Origin: Anaerolineae bacterium
GTDB lineage: Bacteria; Chloroflexota; Anaerolineae; Epilineales; JAHCIE01
Assembly: GCA_026129165.1 (NCBI GenBank)
Contig: JAHCIP010000015.1
Coordinates: forward strand, 1 to 38,609
DNA length: 38,609 bases
Direction of reading: 5' to 3'
The position numbers were made by a program, and so were the translations under genes. The notes beneath the pieces were generated by a model that worked only from the letters and a program-made list of their open reading frames with translations, was not told the origin of the DNA and did no database searches. Positions 8,380-17,800 of the stretch are shown one piece after another (within the stretch, counting starts at the first letter, position 1; each line of letters opens with the position of its first letter).

Positions 8380-8832
8380 GTGCGCGTTGTCGTACAGCGG
8401 GTGAGTGAGGCGTCGGTGACGGTCGAGGGCGAGGTGGTCGGCGCCATCGGCAGAGGCCTGTTAGCGCTGGTGGGGGTGCGCGAGGGCGATACCCACGCCG
8501 AGGCGGACTGGCTGGCGGCCAAAATCGCCCAACTGCGTATCTTCGCCGACGCCGAGGGCCGTTTCAACCTATCGGTGCTGGATGTGGGTGGGGCGGCCCT
8601 GGTGGTGAGCCAGTTCACACTGTATGGGGACGCCCGTAAGGGCCGCCGTCCCGACTTCATCCGCGCGGCGCGGCCTGAGGACGCCGAGCCGCTGGTGGCC
8701 TACCTGGTCGAGCAGCTTCGCGCCGCCGGCGTCCCGACGGAGACGGGCCGCTTTGGCGCGCACATGGCTGTGCGGCTGACCAACGATGGTCCGGTGACAC
8801 TCATCCTCGAACGAGAGCCGGAACGCTCATGA
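8380..8832 (+). CDS. dtd: D-aminoacyl-tRNA deacylase
   Basis: A 150-residue cytoplasmic homodimeric enzyme that hydrolyses D-amino acids (and glycine from tRNA-Ala) from mischarged tRNA. Both family signatures are present: [17 protein letters not shown] and the C-terminal NDGPVT motif. I chose GTG 8380 because the product then begins (M)[12 protein letters not shown], as family members do, and because GGAGGTG at 8370-8376 is correctly spaced. ATG 8368 is in frame and would add four residues. It is isolated from the dehydrogenase gene by a palindromic repeat. Confidence 0.92.
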   Translation: MRVVVQRVSEASVTVEGEVVGAIGRGLLALVGVREGDTHAEADWLAAKIAQLRIFADAEGRFNLSVLDVGGAALVVSQFTLYGDARKGRRPDFIRAARPEDAEPLVAYLVEQLRAAGVPTETGRFGAHMAVRLTNDGPVTLILEREPERS

Positions 8833-8858
8833 GATTCTCATATTTTGTGAAGATTCCG

Positions 8859-8889
8859 TAAGAAATTCTTAAGCTAATGCGTATATACT
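8859..8889 (+). promoter_or_regulatory. AT-rich promoter-like region before the zinc-ribbon gene
   Basis: An unusually AT-rich stretch contains a 13-bp palindrome (TAAGAAATTCTTA, 8859-8871) followed by TATACT at 8884-8889. The 70-residue gene begins 93 bp downstream. A -35 box is not clear; the palindrome could be an operator. The 149 bp between dtd and the next gene hold nothing else. Confidence 0.4.
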
Positions 8890-8981
8890 AATAACCCATA
8901 CCACCAGGCAACTCGACCAAGTTGTATTTTGTCAGTCAGAACGAGGCATTGCCGCAGCCTCCCACGTCAGGAGGGAATGCT

Positions 8982-9194
8982 ATGAACTGGGTTCCGTCTC
9001 AGGTGGCGTCCATTATCATGAACTATGCGCACAACGGCGTTGCATACTGCCCCCACGACCATAGCCTGCTTACCGTTGTCCCCCGTACAATCCCCGGTTC
9101 GCGTTACATTATCACCGTCCATGTGTGCCCGACGTGTGGTAACGATACCAGTTCAGCGATTCCTCAAGTGAAAGGTCTCCGTCTAGCCGTGTAA
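8982..9194 (+). CDS. Small zinc-ribbon-like protein
   Basis: A 70-residue protein of unknown function. CPHDH near residue 23 and CPTCG near residue 54 make a likely C-H/C-C zinc-binding pair separated by a beta-rich stretch (YIITVHV). ATG 8982 was chosen because AGGAGGG lies six bases upstream. It stands alone between dtd and a strong terminator, with an AT-rich leader, so it probably has its own transcript. It could be a small regulator or rubredoxin/zinc-ribbon-like accessory protein; no family is recognised. Confidence 0.7.
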   Translation: MNWVPSQVASIIMNYAHNGVAYCPHDHSLLTVVPRTIPGSRYIITVHVCPTCGNDTSSAIPQVKGLRLAV

Positions 9195-9208
9195 TCTATC
9201 CGCCGACT

Positions 9209-9254
9209 AAAACACCGCCGGTCGAGAGTCTAAACTCTCGACCGGCGGTGTTTT
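9209..9254. terminator. Bidirectional intrinsic terminator
   Basis: Perfect 21-bp arms flank a CTAA loop. The GC-rich stem ends in TTTT on both strands, so it can stop transcription of the + zinc-ribbon gene and the - oxidoreductase operon, which converge here. Confidence 0.9.
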
Positions 9255-9309
9255 ATACCACTTGCTCGCCCTCCCAGTCAGGGCAGGGGTGATCGATGCT
9301 ACGGCGGGG

Positions 9310-10380
9310 CTATGCGGTAGGCTGCCAGCCAGGGTAATAGGGATGGTCCGGGCCAAGCGGCAATGTCACGGGCGCGGCCGTCGCCGATGAGTAGTACATG
9401 GCTGTTACCAGTTCCAGCGCCTGCCGCGCATCGCCCAACGTCACTGGCAGGGGCGCGCCGTGCCGCAGTGCCTGGTAGAAGCGGTAGAACTGGCCGGGGA
9501 AGCGTTCGGGCAATGGGTCGAACTCGGCCAGGGCCGTTTCGATGCGGGCCGCTGCCTCCGGTGTGTCGGGGGTGAACGTCCACGGCTCGTGGGAGTTGGT
9601 GTAGGGGCGGGTATTGCTCTCGGCGGTCAACTCGCTGAAACAGAAGCGGTGGCGCGAGATTTCCTCGGACGAGCCGAGGGTAACGGCGCACGTCGCCAGC
9701 GACCCGTCGGCCATCTCCAGCGTGATGGCCGCGCAGTCCTCCGTCTCAATGGCGTTGACGCGCGTGCTGGCGCGGGCGTAAACCCGCGCGACCGGCCCCA
9801 GGATGTAGGTCAGCATGTCATGAGTATGCAGCGCGTGACCCAGGAGCGTGCCGCCCAGTTCGGTGGCCCAGCGGCCGCGCCAGGGAACGGCATAGTACGC
9901 CGCCCGCCGCCGCCACATCGTCTCCACCGTCGAGACATACGCCTGCCCCGCCACCCCTCGCTCGACCAGCCACTTCAGCTTTTGCAGGCCGTGCCCGAAG
10001 CGATATTGGAAGATGGGCATGACCACCCGCCCGGCCGCGTCCGAGGCGGCCTGGAGCGCGTCTACCTCGCGCAACGAGCCGACCAGCGGTTTCTCACACG
10101 CCACGTGCTTGCCCGCCGCCAGCGCCGCCTGGATCTGCTCGAAGTGCAGGAAGGGCGGCGTACACAGGTCCACGACCTCCACCTCGTCGCGGGCCAGCAC
10201 ATCCTCGAAGCGAGTCAGTAGGGGCAGCCCGCCGAATTGCGCCGCGACTTGCTGGCCGCGCTCGACGTTGACATCGCAGACGGCGACCACCTGGTACTGG
10301 TCGGGCAACTCCTGGTAGGCGGTCAGGTGCGACTGACCGATGCCCAGGCCGACGACGGCCACGCGAATTGGCTCGCTCAT
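9310..10380 (-). CDS. Gfo/Idh/MocA-family oxidoreductase
   Basis: A 356-residue NAD(P)-dependent dehydrogenase. The N-terminal Rossmann loop is VAVVGLGIGQSHL, and the catalytic lysine sits in the family motif CEKPL. The C-terminal alpha/beta domain includes the HALHTHDML helix typical of substrate binding. Relatives oxidise or reduce sugars, inositols and sugar acids. Its start overlaps the stop of the next upstream gene by ATGA (10377-10380). It is the last gene of a three-gene operon with another Gfo/Idh protein and a ThDP enzyme, so it probably serves one catabolic route; the substrate is unknown. Confidence 0.87.
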   Translation of the reverse strand: MSEPIRVAVVGLGIGQSHLTAYQELPDQYQVVAVCDVNVERGQQVAAQFGGLPLLTRFEDVLARDEVEVVDLCTPPFLHFEQIQAALAAGKHVACEKPLVGSLREVDALQAASDAAGRVVMPIFQYRFGHGLQKLKWLVERGVAGQAYVSTVETMWRRRAAYYAVPWRGRWATELGGTLLGHALHTHDMLTYILGPVARVYARASTRVNAIETEDCAAITLEMADGSLATCAVTLGSSEEISRHRFCFSELTAESNTRPYTNSHEPWTFTPDTPEAAARIETALAEFDPLPERFPGQFYRFYQALRHGAPLPVTLGDARQALELVTAMYYSSATAAPVTLPLGPDHPYYPGWQPTA

Positions 10381-11396
10381 GCGCCCCCCAGGCGCGCCGC
10401 CTGTGCCTCGGCCTTGAGCGCCAATTCCGACGCCAGGAAGGCGTGGGCGTGCGGCATGGCGGTCTCGGTGCGGTTCAGGATGTCGTTCACCAGTTGGCGG
10501 CCATAGGGCAACTCAACGTCGTTGCAGTCGTGGTACTGCACGCCCTGGTGATTGACCAGGAACAGGTGATTGGCTCCCGGCCGCCCGGCGATGTCCGCGT
10601 TCTTGCGCACCTCGATGTAGCCCTCGGTTCCCAGCACCGTCAGCCGCGTGTCACCCCAGGTGGGCAGGCCGTCGGGCGTGTACCAGTCCACGCGCACATA
10701 GCCCGTTCCGCCGTTGCCGCGCAGCACGGCGTCGCCAAAATCCTCCAGGCCGGGATACTGAGGGTATTTATAGTTCGCCACCTGGGACGCGACGACGTCG
10801 GCCTGGGTCGAGCCGGTGAAAAACAGGAACTGATCCATCTGGTGCGACGCGATGTCGCACAGGATGCCGCCGTACTGCTCCTTGACGAAGAACCACGCCG
10901 GCCGGGTGGGCAGGTTGATGCGGTGGGGCCCCAGCCCGATGGTCTGCACGACGCGGCCGATAGCGCCAGCCTGGACGAGTTCGCCCGCCTTGACGGTGGC
11001 CTTGTTCTCGAAGCGCTCGCTGTAGCAGATCGAGAAAATCTGGCCCGTCTCCGCCTGGACCCGCCGCGCCTCGGCCAGTTGGTCGAGCGTCGTGAAGCCC
11101 GGTTTGTCGCTCATATAGTCCTTGCCATGCTGCATGACCTGGATTCCCAGCGGCGCTCGCTCGGCGGGGATGCCCGCGCTGACGACAAGCTGGATGTTGG
11201 GGTCATCGAGAATGGCGTCCGGGGTGGAGACGCGGCGGGCCTGGGGGTAGGTTTGGGCGAAGGTCGCGGCGAGGTCGTCTTCCGGAGCGTAGAAAGTGGT
11301 CAGGGTCGCGCCCGCCCGCAGCATCAGGTTGACCTGGCCGTTAATGTGATTGTGGTTGATGCCGATGACAGCGAATTGGACGGTAGGTTGGGACAT
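10377..11396 (-). CDS. Gfo/Idh/MocA-family oxidoreductase, divergent
   Basis: A 339-residue second Gfo/Idh/MocA protein. The N-terminal loop reads VIGINHNHINGQ rather than the canonical GxGxxG, and the lysine motif is SDKPG in place of EKP. Substrate-domain features such as CDIASHQMDQFLFF (conserved His) are kept. The changes suggest an unusual cofactor mode or substrate, though family members with DKP are common enough that activity is plausible. It lies 11 bp after the ThDP enzyme gene and overlaps the next Gfo/Idh gene by 4 bp. Confidence 0.84.
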   Translation of the reverse strand: MSQPTVQFAVIGINHNHINGQVNLMLRAGATLTTFYAPEDDLAATFAQTYPQARRVSTPDAILDDPNIQLVVSAGIPAERAPLGIQVMQHGKDYMSDKPGFTTLDQLAEARRVQAETGQIFSICYSERFENKATVKAGELVQAGAIGRVVQTIGLGPHRINLPTRPAWFFVKEQYGGILCDIASHQMDQFLFFTGSTQADVVASQVANYKYPQYPGLEDFGDAVLRGNGGTGYVRVDWYTPDGLPTWGDTRLTVLGTEGYIEVRKNADIAGRPGANHLFLVNHQGVQYHDCNDVELPYGRQLVNDILNRTETAMPHAHAFLASELALKAEAQAARLGGA

Positions 11397-11407
11397 GGTT
11401 GAGTCCT

Positions 11408-13132
11408 TTACATGGAAATCGAGCCTTTGCGGAAGTCGGTTTTGCCCAGCCGGGCATTGATTAACACCGGCCGGCCGGACCGGGCAACCGCCTGCGCCTG
11501 CCTCAGCACATCGGTCGCCTGGTCCGACGTGGTGATGGCAAAGCCGGCCGCGCCGAAGCCCTCGGCCACACAGTGGTAGTCGGTGTGGGCCAGGACGGTT
11601 CCGACGGGGTCGCCCAGCAGTTCGACCTGCTCGCGGGCGATCTGGGTCCAGCCGGCGTCGTTGCCCACGACGGCGATCACAGGGATGCCGTGGCGCACAA
11701 AGGTGTCGAACTCGCTCAGGCTGTAGCCAACCGAGCCGTCGCCGTACAGGACCCAGACCTCGGCGTCGGGGCGGGCCAGCTTGGCGCCCAGCGCGAAGCC
11801 CGCGCCGACGCCCAGCGTCCCGAACGCGCCGGGGTCGAGCCAGGTCAGCGGGCCGCGTGGGCCGACGATATACGACGCCGAGCCGACAAAGTCGCCGCCG
11901 TCGGCCACAATCAGGGCGTTGTCGGGGAGAGTGGCATCCAACTGGCCGAGCAGGTAGAGCGGGTTGACGTTCTCGGTCGTCTCGTCCATCTGCTGGCTGA
12001 TTTCGGTGTTACGCGCCTCGTCACGCGCTCGCAGTGTCGCCCGCCACTCGGCCCACCGTTCGCCCGGCTTGACCTGCTCCGCCAGTTGACGCAGGAACAG
12101 GCCGGGGTCGCCCAGGATGCCCAGCTGGGGCTGGCGGTTCTTGTTCAAGTCCACGAGGCCCCGGTTGACCGAGATGTAGAACGCCTGGCGGCCAATCTGG
12201 CGGCCATAGTCCAGGCGGAAGTCGGCCGGCACGCCGGCCAGGATGACCAGGTCGGCCTCCTTGAGCGCCGCGCGCCGCTGGTGGCGCATCTGGAGCGGGT
12301 GGTCTCGACCGAGCAGCCCGCGCGCCATACCCGACAGGTAGACCGGCGCCCCCAGCCGTTCCAACGCCGCCGCCGTCTCGCCTATTTTGGCCACCTCCAG
12401 CGTCGCCTGGCTGCCGATGACAAGGACAGGGCGCTTCGCCTTCTGCAGCCGTTTGGCGGCCTCGCGCACCTGGCCTGTGTGGGGCGCGGGCGGGGCGACG
12501 GTCAGGCGCGGGCCGATGGTGACGCGGTCCGCGCCGCCGAACAGGCGGTTGACGTGCCGCCGCATGTACAGGCCAATGGCCGCCTCGCCGAGGGACTTGG
12601 GCCGCCCTTTGAGGCCGTACCACGGGCGGACGACGGTCTCCGGGTAGAGGAGGTCCACCGGCGCCTCGACAAAGACCGGGCCGGGCACGCCGCTCTGGGC
12701 CTCGCGGAACGCCTGCTCCAGGCTGGGGACCAGGTCGCGGACGCGCTGGACACGCGCCGACCACTTGACCAGCGAGTGGACCAGGGACATCTGATCAATA
12801 TCCTGCAAGGCCCCTCGTCCCTGGAGGAAGGTGGGGGCCGCGCCGCCAATGAGGACGATGGGCGACTGGGCCATCTGGGCGTTCTTGAGCGCCGTGACGC
12901 TATTGGTGACGCCCGGCCCGGCCGTCACCGCCGCCACGCCCGGCCGCCCGGTCAGGCGGGCCACCGCGTCGGCCGCGAAGACCGCCGTAGCCTCATGCCG
13001 CGTGTCCACGACGCGCATGCCCCGCGCCTTGCAGGCGACGAGGATAGGCGAGATGTGCCCGCCACACAGAGTAAACAGAAACTCGACGCCTTGCGTCTGC
13101 AAGACTTCCGCGACTAGATCGCCGCCGTGCAT
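11408..13132 (-). CDS. ThDP-dependent enzyme, ILVBL/HACL2-like (acetolactate synthase-like)
   Basis: A 574-residue ThDP enzyme with PYR, central and PP domains. The N-terminus ([20 protein letters not shown], then [19 protein letters not shown]) closely resembles animal ILVBL/HACL2, a 2-hydroxyacyl-CoA lyase-like relative of acetolactate synthase. The glutamate in TRHEA activates Th[21 protein letters not shown] with VVGNDAGW is the GDG...N Mg-ThDP motif. ATG 13132 is preferred over an in-frame TTG at 13165 because GGGAGAGG lies just upstream. No small regulatory subunit gene is adjacent, which argues against a role in branched-chain synthesis. With two Gfo/Idh genes downstream, cleavage of a 2-hydroxy or 2-oxo acid intermediate is likely. 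Confidence 0.85.
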   Translation of the reverse strand: MHGGDLVAEVLQTQGVEFLFTLCGGHISPILVACKARGMRVVDTRHEATAVFAADAVARLTGRPGVAAVTAGPGVTNSVTALKNAQMAQSPIVLIGGAAPTFLQGRGALQDIDQMSLVHSLVKWSARVQRVRDLVPSLEQAFREAQSGVPGPVFVEAPVDLLYPETVVRPWYGLKGRPKSLGEAAIGLYMRRHVNRLFGGADRVTIGPRLTVAPPAPHTGQVREAAKRLQKAKRPVLVIGSQATLEVAKIGETAAALERLGAPVYLSGMARGLLGRDHPLQMRHQRRAALKEADLVILAGVPADFRLDYGRQIGRQAFYISVNRGLVDLNKNRQPQLGILGDPGLFLRQLAEQVKPGERWAEWRATLRARDEARNTEISQQMDETTENVNPLYLLGQLDATLPDNALIVADGGDFVGSASYIVGPRGPLTWLDPGAFGTLGVGAGFALGAKLARPDAEVWVLYGDGSVGYSLSEFDTFVRHGIPVIAVVGNDAGWTQIAREQVELLGDPVGTVLAHTDYHCVAEGFGAAGFAITTSDQATDVLRQAQAVARSGRPVLINARLGKTDFRKGSISM

Positions 13133-13164
13133 AACCCTCTCCCTAGAACGAGAAGGGCGCTTCA

Positions 13165-13197
13165 AGACATGACAGGTCTCAGAAACCTGTCATGTCT
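13165..13197. repeat. Palindrome upstream of the ThDP operon
   Basis: Perfect 13-bp arms (AGACATGACAGGT and its complement) flank a 7-nt CTCAGAA loop, in the leader of the minus-strand operon. It could be a leader hairpin, operator or a REP-like element. Confidence 0.65.
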
Positions 13198-13243
13198 GTC
13201 CCTACCCTCTTTATAATCCTGTAGATGGTATTCATCGCTCTGC

Positions 13244-13272
13244 ATTATAGGCCCCTGGCGGGGATGAGCCAA
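13244..13272 (-). promoter_or_regulatory. Sigma-70-like promoter for the ThDP/Gfo-Idh operon
   Basis: On the minus strand TTGGCT (13272-13267) and TATAAT (13249-13244) are separated by 17 bp. Transcription would start near 13237 and give a leader of about 105 nt containing the palindrome at 13165-13197. Confidence 0.65.
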
Positions 13273-13310
13273 CTCAGGCGGGCTTTATCGCCAGATTAAG
13301 CCAATGCGTG

Positions 13311-13316
13311 TATAAT
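13311..13316 (+). promoter_or_regulatory. Possible -10 element before the MOCOS-like gene
   Basis: TATAAT lies 42 bp before ATG 13358. No good -35 was found at the right distance. Apart from this, the minus-strand promoter and the palindrome, nothing is seen in 13133-13357. Confidence 0.45.
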
Positions 13317-13357
13317 ACGAACGCCTGGGGCAGGCGCTCATTGTCGCTGGAGGCGTT

Positions 13358-14800
13358 ATGGTGTCAATCAACGACCAAGTCGTCGAGTTGGACGGGCTGG
13401 CGGCGGCCCTGGCCGCCTTTCGTCAGGCGTATCCCGACTTCGATGTGGCGGCGGTGGCGGCGCTGCGCGCGGCAGAGTACAGCCGCCTGGACCATCTGGA
13501 CCAGGTCTACCTGGACTATACCGGCGGCGGGCTATATGCCGAGTCGCAACTGCGCCAGCATATGGAGTTGCTCAGCCGCAACGTCTTCGGCAACCCCCAC
13601 TCAGCCAATCCCACTTCCCTGGCTTCGACGCGGGTGGATGAGCACGCCCGCGAGTACGTCCTGGAGTACTTCAAGGCCTCGCCCGCCGAGTACGCCGTCA
13701 TTTTTACCGCCAATGCCAGCGGCGCCCTCAAGCTCGTCGGCGAGTCCTATCCCTTTGGCCCTGGCGCCCAGTACCTGCTCACCTTCGATAACCACAACTC
13801 GGTCAACGGTATCCGCGAGTTCGCCCGCCGCCAGGGCGCCCGGTTTACCTACGTCCCCGTCGTCCCACCTGACCTGCGCGCCGATGAGGCGCAGTTGCTG
13901 GCGCTGCTTGACCAGGCCGACCCGGCCTATCCCAACCTGTTCGCTTACCCGGCCCAGTCCAATTTCTCCGGCGTGCAGCACCCGCTGGAATGGATTGAGA
14001 TGGCCCGCGGCCGAGGGTGGGACGTGCTGGTGGACGGCGCGGCCTTCGCCCCCACCAACCGCCTGGACCTGAGCGCCTGGCAGCCGGACTTCGTTCCCCT
14101 GTCGTTCTACAAGATGTTTGGCTACCCCACTGGCGTTGGCTGTCTTATCGCCCGCCGCGCCGCGCTCAAGAAGCTCCACCGCCCCTGGTTCGCGGGCGGC
14201 ACGATTACCCTGGCCTCGGTCCAGGCCGACGGCTACTTCCTGGCCGAAGGAGAAGCCGGCTTTGAGGATGGGACGATCAACTACCTCGGCCTGCCAGCCG
14301 TCGAAGCGGGCCTCAAGCACCTGGAGGCGGTCGGGATAGACACGGTCCACGACCGAGTGATGGCCCTGACAGGCTGGCTGCTCGGCCAACTGGCGGTCTT
14401 ACGCCACAGCAACGGCACGCCTCTCGTCCGCATCTTTGGCCCCCTGGACACCGACCGTCGGGGCGGCACGATTACCCTCAACCTGTATGACCCACACGGC
14501 AACCTGGTAGACTTCCGCCGTATCGAGAGCCTGGCGAACGCGGCCAATATCTCGCTCCGCACCGGCTGCTTCTGCAATCCGGGCGCGGGCGAGGTGGCCG
14601 GCGGACTGACCAGGGAAGACTTCCACGACTGTTTCAAGAACGACGAGCGCATGACCTTCGAGCAGTTCATCACCGCCATGGACAGCAAGCACCCGGGCGC
14701 GGTGCGCGTGTCGCTGGGCATCGCCAGCAACTTCACCGACGCCTACCGCTTTGTCGAATTCACCCGCGCCTTCCTGGACCGCCCGGCGGCCAGTATCTAA
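13358..14800 (+). CDS. Class V aminotransferase, molybdenum-cofactor-sulfurase-type
   Basis: A 480-residue PLP enzyme resembling the N-terminal cysteine-desulfurase-like domain of MOCOS/ABA3. VYLDYTGGGLY, FGNPHSANPTS, VIFTANASGALKLVG and SFYKMFGYPTGVGCLI match that group; the lysine in SFYKMFG (Lys252) should bind PLP. RTGCFCNPGAGE places candidate persulfide cysteines at 404 and 406. The eukaryotic C-terminal MOSC domain is absent. Known relatives mobilise sulfur from L-cysteine to the molybdenum cofactor or other acceptors, but no molybdoenzyme gene is nearby. GGAGG in the leader precedes the start, and the giant exported protein gene follows after 23 bp, so the two may be co-transcribed. 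Confidence 0.85.
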   Translation: MVSINDQVVELDGLAAALAAFRQAYPDFDVAAVAALRAAEYSRLDHLDQVYLDYTGGGLYAESQLRQHMELLSRNVFGNPHSANPTSLASTRVDEHAREYVLEYFKASPAEYAVIFTANASGALKLVGESYPFGPGAQYLLTFDNHNSVNGIREFARRQGARFTYVPVVPPDLRADEAQLLALLDQADPAYPNLFAYPAQSNFSGVQHPLEWIEMARGRGWDVLVDGAAFAPTNRLDLSAWQPDFVPLSFYKMFGYPTGVGCLIARRAALKKLHRPWFAGGTITLASVQADGYFLAEGEAGFEDGTINYLGLPAVEAGLKHLEAVGIDTVHDRVMALTGWLLGQLAVLRHSNGTPLVRIFGPLDTDRRGGTITLNLYDPHGNLVDFRRIESLANAANISLRTGCFCNPGAGEVAGGLTREDFHDCFKNDERMTFEQFITAMDSKHPGAVRVSLGIASNFTDAYRFVEFTRAFLDRPAASI

Positions 14801-14823
14801 GTGCCATGACGATGGGGGGGATA

Positions 14824-17800
14824 ATGTCCAGGCCACGAATGACGTTTCTCGTCGGGCTGCTCGCTGTGCTGGGATGCGCCTGGCTGCTCACCTCCAGCCA
14901 GGCCCTGGCCCGACCGGCCGGTGAGACGGGCGTGGGGCGCAAGCTAGCCGCCCCCAACACCGTCTTTCCTGTCAACCAGTTGGACGACCACGACGACGGG
15001 ACATGCGACGCCGACTGCACCCTCATCGAGGCTATCAACGCGGCCAATAGCGCTGGCGGCTCGAGTGATGTTGTCCTTCCGACCAATGCCACCTTCCTTC
15101 TGACCCAGATTAACAATTCCGACGCCACCTACGGCGCGAATGGCCTCCCCATCATCACCAGCGACATAACGATCCAGGGGAACGGCTCGATTATCGCCCG
15201 CGACACGAACGGGCCAGCCTTTCGCATTGTCCAGGTGGGCGGCGACGGGAAACTCACCCTCGATACCGTCACGCTCATGGGCGGGCTGGCGAATCTGGGC
15301 GCAGCCGAGGGGCGGCGGGGCGGGTGTATCTACAACCGCAGCGGCAGCCTGGGCGTGGTGCTGATGAAAAGCACGATAGATGACTGCGTAGCGTCTAATG
15401 CGGGTGGGGCAATCCTCAATGCTGGCCCGCTAACCCTTAACTCCTCCACCATCATCCAGACCTCGGCGACGGGTTTTACCATCTGGAACGAAAGCGGGAA
15501 CCTCCAACTCAACAATGTCACTATGTCGGGCAGCGGCCTCAGTTCCGGCATTGGTCATGGCGCCGGCAGCTCGACGACGATTACCCAGAGCACTATCACT
15601 GGTTTCAACAGCGGCGTCATCACCGCCGGCCACCCGGTGACCGTGACCCAGAGCATCGTCGCTGGCAATACGATCTTCCAGATCAATGGGGCCTATACCG
15701 ACGGCGGCGGCAACTATACCGGGACTGCCCCTCAGTTGAGTCCCCTGCGCTACTGGGGGGGCTCCACCAAGACGCGCTACCCGGCGCCCGGCAGCCCGGT
15801 CCGCAACACCATCGCCTCCTGCGCTTCGTCGGTGGACCAGCGCGGCCGGACGCGGCCCGCGCCGGGCAACGCCAACTGCGACGCGGGCGCGGTTGAGGCC
15901 AGCGACTTCGCGGTTACGACGACGGCCGACAGCGGGGCCGGCTCGCTGCGCCAGGCCATTCTGGACGCCAATAACCAGGCCGGCCTGGACCTGATCTACT
16001 TCAGCATCGGCAGCCCCGGCGTTCAGACCATCCAGCCGACCGACGCCAACCCCCTGCCCAACATCACCGACCCTGTGGTGATTGACGGGCTGACCCAGGG
16101 CGGCTCGGCCAATAGCGGCACGACGAGCCTGAATGCCGACCTGCGCGTCGTCATTGATGGCAGCTTGCTCACAACGGATGTGAACGGCCTGAAGCTGACC
16201 GGCGACAACAATGTCATTCGCGGTCTGGTCATCAACCGCGTGTCACCTTTCGCCTTTTTTACGAACGCCGACGGTATCGAGGTGGCGTCCAACGGCAACC
16301 GCATCGAGGGCAACTACATCGGGACGAATCCGACGGGAACGACCGCGCTGCCCAACTCCTACGCGGCTGTGCGTGTGACGGGGAACAACAATATCATTGG
16401 CGGTCGGACGCCGGATGCGAAGAACCTGCTGTCGGGCAATACCAATCAGGGCGTTTATATCGTTAATGCCTCCAATAACATCGTGCAGGGGAATTTTATC
16501 GGGGTGAATGCGGCGGGGACAGCCACCTTGGCTCAGGGGTATGGCGTATCCACTGTGTTAGGAGGCTCGAACAACACGGTGGGCGGGCCTCTCGCCGGCC
16601 AGCGCAACGTGATTGCCGGCCACACCTTCTCGGGTGTCTATACCGTCAGTCCTACAACCCAGACGCGGATCCTGGGCAACTATATCGGGACCACCTCGGA
16701 TGGCAGCGGGGCGCTAGGCAATAACGACGGTATCGAGATTAACGGGTCCGACGATAACATCATTGGCGGGCCAGTGGGAACGACGCCAGGCGGCGCCTGT
16801 ACGGGTGACTGCAACCTGCTCTCAGGCAATACCAACGACGGTGTCTATGCCTACGCGACGAGTAATAGCCGTATCCAGGGCAACTATATTGGCGCCAACG
16901 CTTCGGGGACGGGGGCAATAGCCAATGGCGTGTATGGCTTGTATCTCCTGGGCGGCACGGCTGGTAATAGCATCGGTGGGACAACTCCCAACGCCCGCAA
17001 TATCATCGCCGGCAATACCTCGGATGGTATTCTGCTCACAAGCGGACCCAAATTGACTACGATTCAGGGCAACTTCATTGGGACCGACACGACGGGGGTC
17101 GCCTCGCTGAGTAATGGAGGTGTGGGTATCCACCTCCTCTCGGCATCCAGTAACACGATTGGCGGAACAACGGGGACGACGCCCGGCGGCGGATGCGCCG
17201 GGGCCTGCAACCTCATTGCCAGGAATAGCATCGGAGTGTACATCGAAGGCAGCGGTTCGTCTGGCAACACGCTCCAGGGCAACTTTATCGGGACCAATGT
17301 GGCCGGCACAGCCGCGCTCAACAACACTAGTGAGGGCATCCTCATCAACCAGGCGCACAGCAATACGATAGGCGGCACGACCGCCGGTGCCCGCAACGTG
17401 ATTTCCGGCAACGGGACGTTTGGGATTCAGATCGCCAATGGGACGGCGACGGGCAACGTCGTCCAGGGTAACTTTATCGGGACGGATACGACGGGCACGG
17501 CCAATCTGGGCAACGGGAATGATGGGGTGCTGATCGCGGGCGCGCCGGGCAACACCATTGGCGGCGCTACGGGCACGACGCCGGGCGGCGCGTGTACGGG
17601 CGCGTGTAACCTGATTTCGGGTAACAACAACCACGCCATTGATATCACCGGCAGTAACGCGACCAGTAACGTGGTCATCGGCAACTTCATCGGGACCACC
17701 GTCAACGGCACGGCGGCGCTGGGTAACCTCGCGGGTGTTTATATCGAAAATAACGCGAATAACAACCGCATCGGGACCAATGGTGACGGTGTAGCGGATA

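Noticed and set aside
11573-13117. Long open frame (514 codons) on the plus strand opposite the ThDP enzyme gene
   Set aside because: It is an antisense shadow of a GC-rich gene; the translation has no recognisable domain and the minus-strand frame carries all ThDP motifs.
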